Assembly: GCA_964599375.1 (NCBI GenBank) | Contig: CAZREW010000018.1 | Coordinates: 1 to 64,000 of the forward strand | Direction of reading: 5' to 3' | From: JAUWCL01 sp964599375 | GTDB lineage: Bacteria; Krumholzibacteriota; Krumholzibacteriia; Krumholzibacteriales; Krumholzibacteriaceae | Length of the DNA stretch: 64,000 bases | Part shown: positions 52,124-60,724 of the stretch, one piece after another | Numbering within the stretch: position 1 is the first letter of the stretch | Layout of the letters: each line of letters begins with the position of its first letter | Notes under the pieces: generated by a model | Told to the model about the DNA's origin: nothing | Seen by the model: the letters and a program-made list of their open reading frames with translations, nothing else | Databases searched by the model: none | Made by a program: the position numbers and the translations under genes

Positions 52124-52199
52124 TGGTGGAGATGATCGGATTCGAACCGACGACCCCCTCGTTGCGAACGAGGTGCTCTCCCAGCTGAGCTACATCCCC
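52124..52199 (-). tRNA. tRNA-Ala (anticodon CGC)
   Basis: 76 bases with encoded CCA. Acceptor GGGGATG pairs with CATCTCC; anticodon loop TTCGCAA; T loop GGTTCGAATCC. Reads GCG codons. Confidence 0.95.
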
Positions 52200-52251
52200 A
52201 CCCTTTATCATCAACGCCGGTCCGCGTCAGCGGGCCGGCAGTCCCGTCCGA

Positions 52252-52342
52252 TGGCGGAGAGAGAGGGATTCGAACCCTCGGAGCAGAAATCCTGCTCAAC
52301 GGTTTTCGAGACCGTCCCGTTCAACCGCTCCGGCATCTCTCC
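52252..52342 (-). tRNA. tRNA-Ser (anticodon CGA)
   Basis: 91 bases with a long variable arm (GAGCAGGATTTCTGCTC), G discriminator and encoded CCA. Anticodon loop CTCGAAA, reading UCG codons. A promoter lies immediately upstream. Confidence 0.95.
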
Positions 52343-52349
52343 GTCGGAT

Positions 52350-52378
52350 ACTATATATAATCAGAGCCGAGATATCAA
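52350..52378 (-). promoter_or_regulatory. Promoter of tRNA-Ser(CGA)
   Basis: Minus strand TTGATA (52373-52378), 17-base spacer, TATAGT (52350-52355); the start falls right at the tRNA 5' end. It probably drives tRNA-Ser(CGA), tRNA-Ala and ffs. Confidence 0.7.
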
Positions 52379-52499
52379 TAGCAGAGAGCCCTATTATCCG
52401 CTGTAGTTTTGAATCAGTGCCTTGAAAGCCCTCAGACGGGCTCAATAAAGGTTGGAGAGAAGGATCAGAGAGGGTCTCACGTCAGGCCTGATAAAATAA

Positions 52500-52590
52500 T
52501 GGCGGAGAGAGAGGGATTCGAACCCTCGGTGGAGTCACCCCCACACACGATTTCCAATCGTGCCGATTAAGCCAGCTCTCGCATCTCTCC
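52500..52590 (-). tRNA. tRNA-Ser (anticodon GGA)
   Basis: 91 bases with a long variable arm, anticodon loop TTGGAAA, acceptor GGAGAGA/TCTCTCC and encoded CCA. It reads UCC and UCU. The acceptor stem and T arm match the neighbouring tRNA-Ser(CGA). The 157 bases between the two tRNAs hold a weak GAGCCC/GGGCTT hairpin and the promoter of the second. Confidence 0.95.
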
Positions 52591-52628
52591 GCTGGATCCT
52601 GTATCTATAACGGGCATGCAGGATATCA

Positions 52629-53099
52629 TCAGAAGTCCCGTTGCCGCGATCGGTCATCACGTAATCTAGTAAAAAACTTCCTTAGAAGCAAAAGGCATTC
52701 TTCCTCTAGCACTCCGCCCCTGACTATCAGCCTGTGCCCGTAAAGGTCGGCGTGGTGAAGGTCTCCGGCCGACCCGCAGGCGCCGCTCCTCGGCTGCCGG
52801 GCTCCGTAGACGACCCGTTCCGCCCTGGCGAGATAGAGGGCTCCGAGGCACATATGGCACGGCTCCGAGGTGACATAAACGCTGCAGCCGTCGAGCCTCC
52901 AGTCGCCGGTCCTCTCGGAGGCGTCATCGATCGCCAGGATCTCCGCGTGCGCGGTCGCAGTCCCCCTGGTCTCGACCTCGTTGCGGCCGCGCCCTATGAT
53001 CTCCCCGCCACAGACCACGACGGCGCCTACCGGCACCTCTCCCGCCTTAAGGGCAAGCGCGGCCTCGGTCAGCGCCTCCTTCATCCATTTCTCGTCCAT
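52629..53099 (-). CDS. tadA: tRNA-specific adenosine-34 deaminase
   Basis: A 156-residue cytidine-deaminase-fold enzyme. HAEILAIDDA (zinc His, catalytic Glu) and TSEPCHMCLGAL (zinc cysteines) are intact; the N-terminus GEVPVGAVVV is typical. It deaminates A34 of tRNA-Arg(ACG) to inosine. I chose the ATG at 53099 (MDEKWMKEALTEA) with GGAG 9 bases upstream. The tadA-ffs-dnaX-ebfC-recR order is conserved in many phyla. Confidence 0.93.
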   Translation of the reverse strand: MDEKWMKEALTEAALALKAGEVPVGAVVVCGGEIIGRGRNEVETRGTATAHAEILAIDDASERTGDWRLDGCSVYVTSEPCHMCLGALYLARAERVVYGARQPRSGACGSAGDLHHADLYGHRLIVRGGVLEEECLLLLRKFFTRLRDDRSRQRDF

Positions 53100-53163
53100 C
53101 GGGCGAGTCTCCAGAGGTATCATCTTCTACGATGTCTTAAGGATCATCAGGGTCTACGGGCCG

Positions 53164-53886
53164 TCACTGGGACCGCGCGCCGGATCTCTCCGGGACAGCC
53201 CCGACCAGCGCCTGGAGTACCATGATCGTGACATCGTCGAACGGGGGAGCCGCGTAGATGTCGCTCCCGGAGACGGATGTCCCCGAGATCCTCCTGTCGA
53301 TCCCGGCCGTCGAAGACTGGACGCGGTCACCCTCGCTGCGGACCGATTCCTTGACGTTCTCGTCGGTAGCTTCCCATACGACATGCCCGTTTTCGGGATC
53401 TATCAGGCTCAGCGTCATCCCAACCTGTGTCGCCGAGGCCGCCGCCGCCTCACGATAGTCCGTCTCGTCCTTGTGCCAGAGGTAGACGACTGGGACAAGC
53501 AGAAGATCGACATCCAGCTCCGCCTTGACCGCTCGGCACAGCTCCAGATCCACGACATGCTCGCGGCTCCACTTTGTCTCGAACACAGTGAGCCTGTCTC
53601 CGAGGCCGGCCTTCGCGACGACCATCCTGAACTGCTCGGGCGACAGGAACTTGTAATCGTATCTCTCCGAAACGAGCTCCCAGAGTACCCTGTTGGGAAT
53701 CTTCTCCGATTCACGTTTCGGATCCTCACCCCTGGTGATCGTGCTAATCACCGGAACGACGAGTATGGTCGCATGTTCCCCCGGGTTGAAGCCTGGTTCG
53801 ACCGTGACGCTCGCGGGGTGCTGCGACCTGCATCCTGCCAGCCCGAAGGCGGTGATGGCGATCAGGAATATGGCTGTTTTTCTCAT
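53164..53886 (-). CDS. Lipoprotein of unknown function
   Basis: A 240-residue protein with a lipoprotein signal (AITAFGLAGCRS). The body contains ATILVVPVISTITRG, an acidic stretch, VKAELDVDLLLVPVVYLWHK and GMTLSLIDPENGHVVWEATD, a pattern like CsgG/LpoB-type lipoproteins that share an alpha/beta fold with a central VVW strand. The last part contains VTIMVLQALVGAVPE. No enzyme motif is seen. It lies alone between tadA and the divergent HNH gene. Confidence 0.7.
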   Translation of the reverse strand: MRKTAIFLIAITAFGLAGCRSQHPASVTVEPGFNPGEHATILVVPVISTITRGEDPKRESEKIPNRVLWELVSERYDYKFLSPEQFRMVVAKAGLGDRLTVFETKWSREHVVDLELCRAVKAELDVDLLLVPVVYLWHKDETDYREAAAASATQVGMTLSLIDPENGHVVWEATDENVKESVRSEGDRVQSSTAGIDRRISGTSVSGSDIYAAPPFDDVTIMVLQALVGAVPERSGARSQ

Positions 53887-54268
53887 CTTCCTCTCCGTTC
53901 CGGTTGATCGACTCGAAGACCTTTTGAAAGATACCAGCGGGGTCGCCGCACTGTCAATCCGTAAGGGTCACAGGGCAGTGACGGGTCGGCCGTCATGTGG
54001 ATTCATGCTGACGCGAGGGAAGTGCCATACGGGATGACTAAGGTCTTCCTTAATTCCTTTGTTGACGGGGCATTATAGACATTGTAGTGCGGATCTTGGC
54101 CTGCCCTTTGAACGCACTTCAGCCTCGTATCAGGGACCTTTCAGACCTTCACGTATCTTTCTCCCTGCAGTGAAGCCTTTTATCGCCCGCACGGAGAGCG
54201 CTGTCGCTCATGTGGGATTCCGTGCTATAATGTCATCGCGTGATGTGGGGATTACGGGAGGTGGAAGA
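53887..54268. other. Divergent intergenic region (382 bases)
   Basis: Between the lipoprotein and the HNH gene. It contains an extended -10 promoter (54223-54231) for the HNH gene. Nothing else is recognised; no tRNA, repeat or coding pattern is evident. Confidence 0.5.
54223..54231 (+). promoter_or_regulatory. Extended -10 promoter of the HNH gene
   Basis: TGC-TATAAT (TATAAT at 54226-54231) is a perfect -10 with a TGn extension; the -35 region (about 54203) is poor. About 38 bases lie between it and the start codon. Confidence 0.6.
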
Positions 54269-55561
54269 ATGAACAGACCGATCCGGCTTGATTCCCTCGA
54301 CATCCTTTCCGACGACAGGCTTGTAAGGCAGCTGGATGCTCTACGTGGAAAAGAACGAAAGGTCCTCGCGGCTGTGCTTCGGCACCTTACGGAGATGGAA
54401 CGCAGAAGGCTCTATCTGCCGAGGGGATACTCGTCCCTCTTCGAATTCTGCACCCAGCATCTGAAATATTCTAGGTCGGCGGCCGGGCGAAGGATAGCGT
54501 CGGCGAGGACACTGGCCAGATCACCTTCGCTCGAGGGATATCTCCTCAGCGGAGAGATCAATCTCTATTCCCTGTCACTCGTCTCCGGGATATTGACCGA
54601 AGAGAATTTCGAGCGAGTGGTCAGCGGTATCAGAAACAGGTCCACCCGTGATGTCGAGGCACTCGTCGCCGCCTTCCGGCCGGGCCGGGTCCTCAAGGAC
54701 CGTGTCAGGCAGGTGTGCGTGATGGTCCCCTCGGCTCCTGCCACGCAAAATACCGATCCGTACAGGGCCTCTCACCGTCCCGGACCAGGTTCGCTGCCGG
54801 ACACTGGACGAATCGCTTCCAGTCCCCGCCTCGCCGGTGTCGATTCTGCTCCCGGCGCCAGGTGCGGGGCCGACACTCCCGGCGCCGGGAGTGAAAGGCC
54901 ATCCGGGCCCTCAGCGGCAAGGCCCGGGAACGACGCTTTCGAGCATGTCACGATCAGAAGGAAGTATAAGTTCGAGTTCGCGGTTGACAGCGAGTTCATG
55001 AAGAAGTTCGATCGTATGAAGGCTCTGCTCTCCGGCAGATTCCCCGGTGGAATCAGCTTCGAGACCCTCTTCATGCTGCTCATGGACGAATATATCGAAC
55101 GTCACAGCCCCGAGGGTAGAGCCGCGAGGCGACGGAAGCGCCTGACCGCCAGGGCCGGCCGTGATGCCGTATCGGGAAGTGAGGGAAGATCTGATCATGA
55201 CGATCCCGTTCATCGTAGCGGATCCGCAGCCGGTGATACGTCCGGCGGAAGCGACAGCACGGGTGACGGCACCGGACCCGGTGCCGTCACCGGCAGGGCT
55301 AGAAAAGATACACGCAGCATCCCTGGCAAGGTCCGCGACGAGGTCTACCTGCGCGATGGAGGAAGATGCACCTTCAAGGGCTCAGATGGGAAAAGATGCG
55401 GCTCTAAATGGAACCTGCAGATAGACCATATCGTGCCTTTTGCTCTGGGAGGAGACAACTCGCCGGGGAACCTCCGGCTGCTGTGTGGAAAGCATAACCG
55501 GCTGGAAGCAGAACGCGCTTTCGGAAGGCGTCACATGGAAAGATTCAAAAAGAAAGAGTGA
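54269..55561 (+). CDS. HNH endonuclease domain protein (DUF222-like)
   Basis: A 430-residue protein. Residues 1 to about 140 are helical (LVRQLDALRGKERKVLAAVL, YSSLFEFCTQHLKYSRSAAG, LEGYLLSGEINLYSLSLVSG), the pattern of DUF222/HNH proteins that often occur in many copies per genome. A linker (about 150-215) is rich in Pro, Gly and Ser. A second folded region (about 225-285) and a second linker precede the HNH domain (about 350-425): VYLRDGGRCTF, CGSKWNLQIDHIVPFALGGD and NLRLLCGKHNRLEAERAFG keep the His-His-Asn core. It cleaves DNA, presumably; the target is unknown. GGGAGG lies 8 bases before the ATG. Two near-perfect palindromes lie inside the linker code. Confidence 0.85.
   Translation: MNRPIRLDSLDILSDDRLVRQLDALRGKERKVLAAVLRHLTEMERRRLYLPRGYSSLFEFCTQHLKYSRSAAGRRIASARTLARSPSLEGYLLSGEINLYSLSLVSGILTEENFERVVSGIRNRSTRDVEALVAAFRPGRVLKDRVRQVCVMVPSAPATQNTDPYRASHRPGPGSLPDTGRIASSPRLAGVDSAPGARCGADTPGAGSERPSGPSAARPGNDAFEHVTIRRKYKFEFAVDSEFMKKFDRMKALLSGRFPGGISFETLFMLLMDEYIERHSPEGRAARRRKRLTARAGRDAVSGSEGRSDHDDPVHRSGSAAGDTSGGSDSTGDGTGPGAVTGRARKDTRSIPGKVRDEVYLRDGGRCTFKGSDGKRCGSKWNLQIDHIVPFALGGDNSPGNLRLLCGKHNRLEAERAFGRRHMERFKKKE
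54874..54893. repeat. 20-bp perfect palindrome in the HNH linker code
   Basis: CACTCCCGGCGCCGGGAGTG reads the same on both strands. Eleven of its bases (CTCCCGGCGCC) also occur at 54849-54859, so the sequence is partly duplicated. Confidence 0.8.
55262..55291. repeat. 14-bp perfect inverted repeat in the second HNH linker
   Basis: GGTGACGGCACCGG, a 2-base loop, and CCGGTGCCGTCACC. It can form a very stable hairpin in RNA within coding sequence. Confidence 0.8.
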
Positions 55562-55578
55562 CGCCGGCAGAAGAATAG

Positions 55579-55611
55579 AAGCACCCGCAGGGCAGAGTCC
55601 GGCGGGTGCTT
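55579..55611. terminator. Hairpin between the HNH gene and the pilX gene, likely bidirectional terminator
   Basis: AAGCACCCGC and GCGGGTGCTT form a 10-bp stem with a 13-base loop between the convergent HNH and pilX genes. The T runs on either side are short, so the efficiency is uncertain. Confidence 0.6.
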
Positions 55612-55697
55612 GATCATTGTCTTATTCCAGGCCAGTCCAGCGGACCCGCTTTCTGCCTTATCGGAAGGCCGGCGAGTCTGCCTGAAAGCCAGCGATC

Positions 55698-57047
55698 CTA
55701 CCAGAAGTTCCGCGAGATGTCGGTCGAGGGGTCGATCTCGTTCCAGGCGATCTTCTCGACCTGTCCCGTAGTCGGGAATGCCGGCGGCGGCGTATCCATC
55801 AGCCTCGGGTCGTACTCGTAGTTCTTGTCGTAGCCCGAGGCGATCTTTCCCGTACTGGCGCTGAAGGTCCCTACGGGTCCTCGCTGCCTCTGGATGATTC
55901 CTCCGTACACGTTCAGCTTGCCTCTGGGGCTGCCGGAGCTGTAGCTTTCCGCACCCCACGAGGTATTTAGCGCCATTATCGCGGCCATGACCGTCTCGTC
56001 GGCCGAGTCCCTGTTGGCGGTGTTGTATGCCATCATCACGTCGCCTTCCGCAACGAGGCCGCACAGATCGGTCGAAGTAGGATCGACTCTGGGGTCTGTG
56101 TAGTATACGAGGTTGTCGATGACGTCTATATCGCCGTTACAGCCGACTGTCACCTGGCCCCGGATCGTCCCCTCGACCTCAGCGTTGCCCGAGACATAGA
56201 TCACGCCGTTCGCGGGATAGGGCCTGTTGGTAGTAGTTCCTCCGACTGTGACCCGCAGGTAGGGGTTCCCGCCCGCGTCGGTCCTGAACCTGATTACCAC
56301 TGGATTACCCGAGAGCTGCAGGCCGTCGGGCTTGGCCGCCTCTGCGTAAAGCATGTCGGTGTTGACCGGCAGTGGAATCGTCGAGGCGTCGAGAGTCAAT
56401 CCATCCATGAACTGGGGGTCGTCGCTCGGAGGGCCTCCGTGGTAATAGTCGACGTCCGATGCCGAACTCGACACCTCTTCGAAAAATTTCGGGCTGCCGT
56501 AGATATGCAGCTGATCGTTTGTGTGAACGGGTCCATGCAACTCGTCCTCGGTCACAAACCAGATCGTCGATCCGCTGGGTGACTTCTCCATATCCGAGAA
56601 ATAGGCGTAACGCGAGAAGTTCTGCTGGCCGACCTTGACCTGCAGCACCTTGGTCATGCCCGTCCCGTCGAGAGTGGCTCTGACCGTCACGCCTACGAAT
56701 CGCGAAGGATTTCCGGTATTCGAGTCTAGCGGATCGAGATACGCCGTCACAGTCCCCTTGTCGTAGACCTCGACCTTATCGTATAGCATGACCGGTTCGT
56801 CTCTTTTCGCTCCGGAACCAAGAAAAGGCGTGCTCAGCTCGGAGAGATGCCTGATGCTCATCTCGGCTCCAGCCTCGGCGAGATAGAACGCCTGCTTGTC
56901 GAGCATCTCGTTCGAGGCAAGCTGGGTCTCGTTGACCGAAATCCTGCTCACGCCCATCGCGATCCCTGTAAGGGCAAGAAGTATCAGGATGACGATCACG
57001 AGCGCCGCGCCGTCCTGATTACCGCAAATATTGTTGTACTTTCTCAT
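55698..57047 (-). CDS. PilX-like type IV pilus assembly protein
   Basis: A 449-residue protein. A short N-terminus (MRKYNNICGNQDGAALVIVI) leads into a hydrophobic helix and then RISVNETQLASNEMLDKQAF with AEAGAEMSIRHLSEL, the pattern of the PilX family N-terminal domain. Unlike type IV prepilins it lacks the G-FTLxE cleavage site; residues G-AALVIVI replace it, as in PilX. The large C-terminal part contains beta repeats and a DUF4900-like stretch (DELHGPVHTNDQLHIYG, GVIYVSGNAEVEGTIRGQVT). It is the last gene of the minor pilin operon, 22 bases after the pilW-like gene. Confidence 0.8.
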   Translation of the reverse strand: MRKYNNICGNQDGAALVIVILILLALTGIAMGVSRISVNETQLASNEMLDKQAFYLAEAGAEMSIRHLSELSTPFLGSGAKRDEPVMLYDKVEVYDKGTVTAYLDPLDSNTGNPSRFVGVTVRATLDGTGMTKVLQVKVGQQNFSRYAYFSDMEKSPSGSTIWFVTEDELHGPVHTNDQLHIYGSPKFFEEVSSSASDVDYYHGGPPSDDPQFMDGLTLDASTIPLPVNTDMLYAEAAKPDGLQLSGNPVVIRFRTDAGGNPYLRVTVGGTTTNRPYPANGVIYVSGNAEVEGTIRGQVTVGCNGDIDVIDNLVYYTDPRVDPTSTDLCGLVAEGDVMMAYNTANRDSADETVMAAIMALNTSWGAESYSSGSPRGKLNVYGGIIQRQRGPVGTFSASTGKIASGYDKNYEYDPRLMDTPPPAFPTTGQVEKIAWNEIDPSTDISRNFW

Positions 57048-57069
57048 AGTTCATCACCATCCTGGTTGA

Positions 57070-60000
57070 TCAGGGATTGTAAGCGGCGTTTTCTCTGATG
57101 GATACATCGTCGATATTCCATCCGGCGTAGGGATTGCCCCCGTCGGTCTTAAGCCTCCACCTTATCGCCACGTCATGTTTGCCGTCCGCTATGCTGGAGA
57201 TATCGATCTCCATGAACACCCATGAGTCGTCTGTTATCTCGGTCGGATTGTGCCAGATCTCCGTCCATGGCCCGTCGTAGCCGTTCGTACTGATCTCGAT
57301 CACCGCCTGGTCGTAGGCCGGCGCCTCCACGTTGAGCCAGCGCTGGAACTGAAGCACCAGGTTGTTCTTGCCATAGCAGTCCAGCTCGCCTTCAGGCGTG
57401 ACGAGCGTGTTCTCGACGTTGTTTGAGTAGCGGCCATTATCGCGCCCGATGCCGAGATCGTTTCCATAGACGTTGGACCCGGAGTAGGCTGACGATGGGT
57501 CGTTATTGCCGTTGCGCTGCCCGCCCTCTCCGTTTGGGGTTCCTCGCTCCCAGTCGTCTTCCCTTCGGATCTGGAAATGCTGCCATCCCTTGTCTGTCTC
57601 GAAATCATCCTCGAAGACGAGATATGACCCCACGTCCTGGGCTATCGAGTATACCGGCCCCCAGATATTGGAGTTGACTGATTCCTTCCCGCTCGATTCG
57701 ACGGCCTTGACGATGTAGTAATATGCTATGCCGTCGACAGGCGGCGAGCTGCTGTACAGAAATTCATCCTTGAACGTATAATACAGCTGACCGCTGGCGG
57801 TCAGCGTACCTATCACCGTGTCAAACGGGCCCAGCTCATTATCGGAGCGATAGATACTGTACGTGATAACGTTGTTCGTGCAGTGTCCGTCGTCCGCCGA
57901 GCGGTCCCACACGATCGTGATGCTCCCGCCGGCGTCGCTCGGAGTGTCGAATCCGTTCGTCACTCGGGGAGCGCCCGGTTCTCCGTCTGACATCGTATAC
58001 CCCTCGTTCGAAGGGACCGACTCGAGGTCATAGTCCGCATCGTACGCTGTAGCACGGTAATAATAGTACTCTCCGATGATCGGGGGATCACCCGGGTTCT
58101 CGTCGATCCCGTCGACCCACAGATACGTCTCCGACGCTTCGGCTTCGACCCTCGTCACCTCATGCCAGGCACCGTATTCCTGCATGCGGTATATGATGTA
58201 GTGCGTGACCCGGCCTCCCGTGTGAACATCCTGAGGCGCGTTCTCGAAGGTCACATTTATCGCCCCGGTCGCCTCGCAGAGGATATCCTCGCAGGCGAGG
58301 TTCTGCGGAGGCTCGATCTCGTTGTTGAGCATAGGAATAGCGCTCATCCTGTTTGAAGGCACCTCTTCGCCGCTATCGCCATAGGTATAGATGCAGTAAG
58401 TATATTCTGCTCCCTTGACCAGGCCCTCGTCGACGAAAGAATACTCGGAAGACATCGTCGCAGGCATCCTGACGACCTCGATGTAGTCCATATCGAATAT
58501 CGCTTTCCGCCTCACACCATAAGAGACGACATGATTGGGCAGACAATTCTCTGACGGCGACTTGTCCCAGCTTATATACAGCGCTTCTCCGTCGTCGTCT
58601 GGATAATCCTCGACCTTCATGAGCCGGCAGCTCGAGATGGTCCCTGAGTAGTATACCCCGTGCGACTCGTTGGACGGGACGGATGGGATGCTGTCGCCTG
58701 CTTCGATAGCCCTGGCTACATAGTAGTAATAACTGCCGACTGCGGGAGGCAGACCGGCCGTATTATGATCTTCGTTATCGAGAAAGGTGTAGTTCTCCGA
58801 ACCGTCGGCCGTGAATGTGCCGACCAACATCTTGGAAAGCGTGCCGCCTCCCTCCTCTTCGCCTCGGTAGATCTCGTAGTACCCGACGGTATTGCCGGCT
58901 CCATTATCATCGGGAGACTTGTGGATGAGAACCGTTATCTCATCGATATCGTCGCAGGGAGTATCGTACGCATAGACGATCGTCGGCGGAGAGGGCCCAT
59001 TTGGCATCCCCGTGACAGGCCCCACTACATTCGAAGGAGAGGATTCCTGGGGCCTGCAGTCCCATGCAGAGACATAGTAGTAATAGAACTCGCCGATCTC
59101 CGGGGCGCCGGCGATGGTGTGGTCGTCGTCTTCGAAAGAATACGAGCCCGCAAGCTTAGGCACTACCGAGCCGATGCACAGCCACTCGTCATCTCCATCG
59201 ACGCGGCGATAGACCGTATAGCTTTCCACATCCGTCTCGCCGGATTGCTCATCATACGACGCGTCGAAAGACAGCGAGATGCTCCCTCCATCGTCCGCGG
59301 GCGTATCTATAGCTGTCAGAGAAGTCGGCGGCGACGGTGGATCCCCGCAGGCATGCAGGTTCATCTCGCCGGTGCCGACATTCCTCGCCCTGACCTTTGA
59401 TGTCATCGTCACGTTCCGGTACATGCGCGGCGCACCAGGGGAACTGTATCGGCCATTGAAACTGGCTTCCATCTTCGCCGATTCCGCCTCGACGGTGATC
59501 TCGACCTCGATGATCTTGTCGAGCAGGGCTTCATTCACGGGAGTTATCGTCGCGATCTCACTCTGGCTGAGGATCCCGTCATTGTTATCGTCTCCCCACA
59601 GGACGACCGTGCCGTTGTCATTGAAATCGCCGTAATACTTGAACAGCGGCTGAGGGAACATTCCGTTGGGATAGTTCTCGCGTCCTCTTATACCGTAAGC
59701 GATTATGTCCTTTTTCGTGCCGTTTTCTTCCCTGTAAAGGGCATAATCGTTCGGATTGCGACTGTCCACGTAATGGTCGTCTGTAGCTACGATCCCGTCG
59801 TCGTTCATATCCATAGTGAACCGGATCGTCTCCGCGTTGTTGTTGTAACTTTCGAGGCCGCCCAGATGCTCTCCCGGATGAGATCCGGGGATGTACGGTC
59901 CGCCATCCGACAGGTTGACGGACTGGTTGACGTTCATCCCGGGCACTCCCCCGATACCGGATGAGAGATCTCCGTTGAACACGACCTGGTAGGGGGCTGC

Positions 60001-60249
60001 GTCGATGAAAACCGGCTGACCGTTGAAGTCGTCGATATTGAGTCCGGCCATCCGGATCTCTCTCTCGATCGTCTCGAGCGCTATCCGGGCATTCTGCTGC
60101 GCGCTGACATACTCGTTCTGGGCGTCCGCGGCTTTTTTCTGGCTGGTCAGCACATTGTATGAGATCATGATGAGCAGTGACCCGACAAACAGCGCAATCA
60201 TGATCTCTACCAGAGTAAAACCTCTTATTTTTTTGTTCTGTCTCTTCAT
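57070..60249 (-). CDS. Giant PilW-like prepilin with five FnIII-type repeats and a C-terminal jelly-roll-like domain
   Basis: A 1059-residue prepilin. The prepilin site IRG-FTLVEIMIALFVGSLL (with Glu at +5) sits at residues 9-26. Residues about 30-300 match the PilW N-terminal region (QQNARIALETIEREIRMAGL). Two EF-hand-like calcium loops are visible at 147-158 (DMNDDGIVATDD) and 220-231 (DDNNDGILSQSE). Five repeats of about 100-115 residues follow, near 305-410, 418-530, 540-640, 645-750 and 758-865, each with a Y-x-I/V-YR strand and a YYYxV strand as in fibronectin III domains. Residues about 875-1052 resemble a MAM/jelly-roll domain (DDFETDKGWQHFQIRREDDW, YAGWNIDDVSI). Usual PilW proteins have 200-400 residues. 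It likely extends from the pilus tip or the cell surface. Confidence 0.85.
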   Translation of the reverse strand: MKRQNKKIRGFTLVEIMIALFVGSLLIMISYNVLTSQKKAADAQNEYVSAQQNARIALETIEREIRMAGLNIDDFNGQPVFIDAAPYQVVFNGDLSSGIGGVPGMNVNQSVNLSDGGPYIPGSHPGEHLGGLESYNNNAETIRFTMDMNDDGIVATDDHYVDSRNPNDYALYREENGTKKDIIAYGIRGRENYPNGMFPQPLFKYYGDFNDNGTVVLWGDDNNDGILSQSEIATITPVNEALLDKIIEVEITVEAESAKMEASFNGRYSSPGAPRMYRNVTMTSKVRARNVGTGEMNLHACGDPPSPPTSLTAIDTPADDGGSISLSFDASYDEQSGETDVESYTVYRRVDGDDEWLCIGSVVPKLAGSYSFEDDDHTIAGAPEIGEFYYYYVSAWDCRPQESSPSNVVGPVTGMPNGPSPPTIVYAYDTPCDDIDEITVLIHKSPDDNGAGNTVGYYEIYRGEEEGGGTLSKMLVGTFTADGSENYTFLDNEDHNTAGLPPAVGSYYYYVARAIEAGDSIPSVPSNESHGVYYSGTISSCRLMKVEDYPDDDGEALYISWDKSPSENCLPNHVVSYGVRRKAIFDMDYIEVVRMPATMSSEYSFVDEGLVKGAEYTYCIYTYGDSGEEVPSNRMSAIPMLNNEIEPPQNLACEDILCEATGAINVTFENAPQDVHTGGRVTHYIIYRMQEYGAWHEVTRVEAEASETYLWVDGIDENPGDPPIIGEYYYYRATAYDADYDLESVPSNEGYTMSDGEPGAPRVTNGFDTPSDAGGSITIVWDRSADDGHCTNNVITYSIYRSDNELGPFDTVIGTLTASGQLYYTFKDEFLYSSSPPVDGIAYYYIVKAVESSGKESVNSNIWGPVYSIAQDVGSYLVFEDDFETDKGWQHFQIRREDDWERGTPNGEGGQRNGNNDPSSAYSGSNVYGNDLGIGRDNGRYSNNVENTLVTPEGELDCYGKNNLVLQFQRWLNVEAPAYDQAVIEISTNGYDGPWTEIWHNPTEITDDSWVFMEIDISSIADGKHDVAIRWRLKTDGGNPYAGWNIDDVSIRENAAYNP

Positions 60250-60268
60250 GACATTTTCTCCAGTGAGA

Positions 60269-60706
60269 TCACAGGTTGATATCCTTGAAACGGCTTATAC
60301 ATGATTTGAGCTCGACATTACGTACACCTCCGCGATCGCGCCACTCCACCCTCACAGTGACTTCCTTGATGACGCTGTTCCCCACTGCATTGAGGGAATC
60401 GTCTATCGCCACTGTCCTCCTGAAATGGGCATATTCCTCAGCGCCGCCACCGATCTCGCTGTAGTCCTCGCTGGGGAAGTTACTGGAGGTTATAGCAGAA
60501 TATCTCAGTGAACCCGATATCTGCTCCATCCTCTGATGTGCGAGATTCGTAGCGATCACCGTATTCTTAGAAGTGAGGTTGGAGTGCATCACGCTGAAAA
60601 GAACGCGGCTGAGGCCGAGAAGTCCTACCGCGAACACGGTCATTCCGACCATGATCTCTACCAGCGTCATCCCCCTGTTGTTCTTATTTGCAATTTTACA
60701 TCTCAT
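60269..60706 (-). CDS. PilV-type minor prepilin
   Basis: A 145-residue prepilin. NNRG-MTLVEIMVGMTVFAVG is a type III signal with cleavage after Gly and Glu at +5. A later stretch VIATNLAHQRMEQISGSLRY is typical of PilV/GspI minor pilins. It probably primes pilus assembly with FimT, PilW and PilX. A gap of 19 bases separates it from the pilW-like gene. Confidence 0.88.
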   Translation of the reverse strand: MRCKIANKNNRGMTLVEIMVGMTVFAVGLLGLSRVLFSVMHSNLTSKNTVIATNLAHQRMEQISGSLRYSAITSSNFPSEDYSEIGGGAEEYAHFRRTVAIDDSLNAVGNSVIKEVTVRVEWRDRGGVRNVELKSCISRFKDINL

Positions 60707-60724
60707 ATCGGCCTCCAGGTCCTG

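Noticed and set aside
51780..52130. Open frames across the ffs and tRNA-Ala region
   Set aside because: The RNA genes explain the sequence; the frames show no domain.
54059..54268. In-frame extension upstream of the HNH gene
   Set aside because: It spans the extended -10 promoter, while GGGAGG supports the ATG at 54269.
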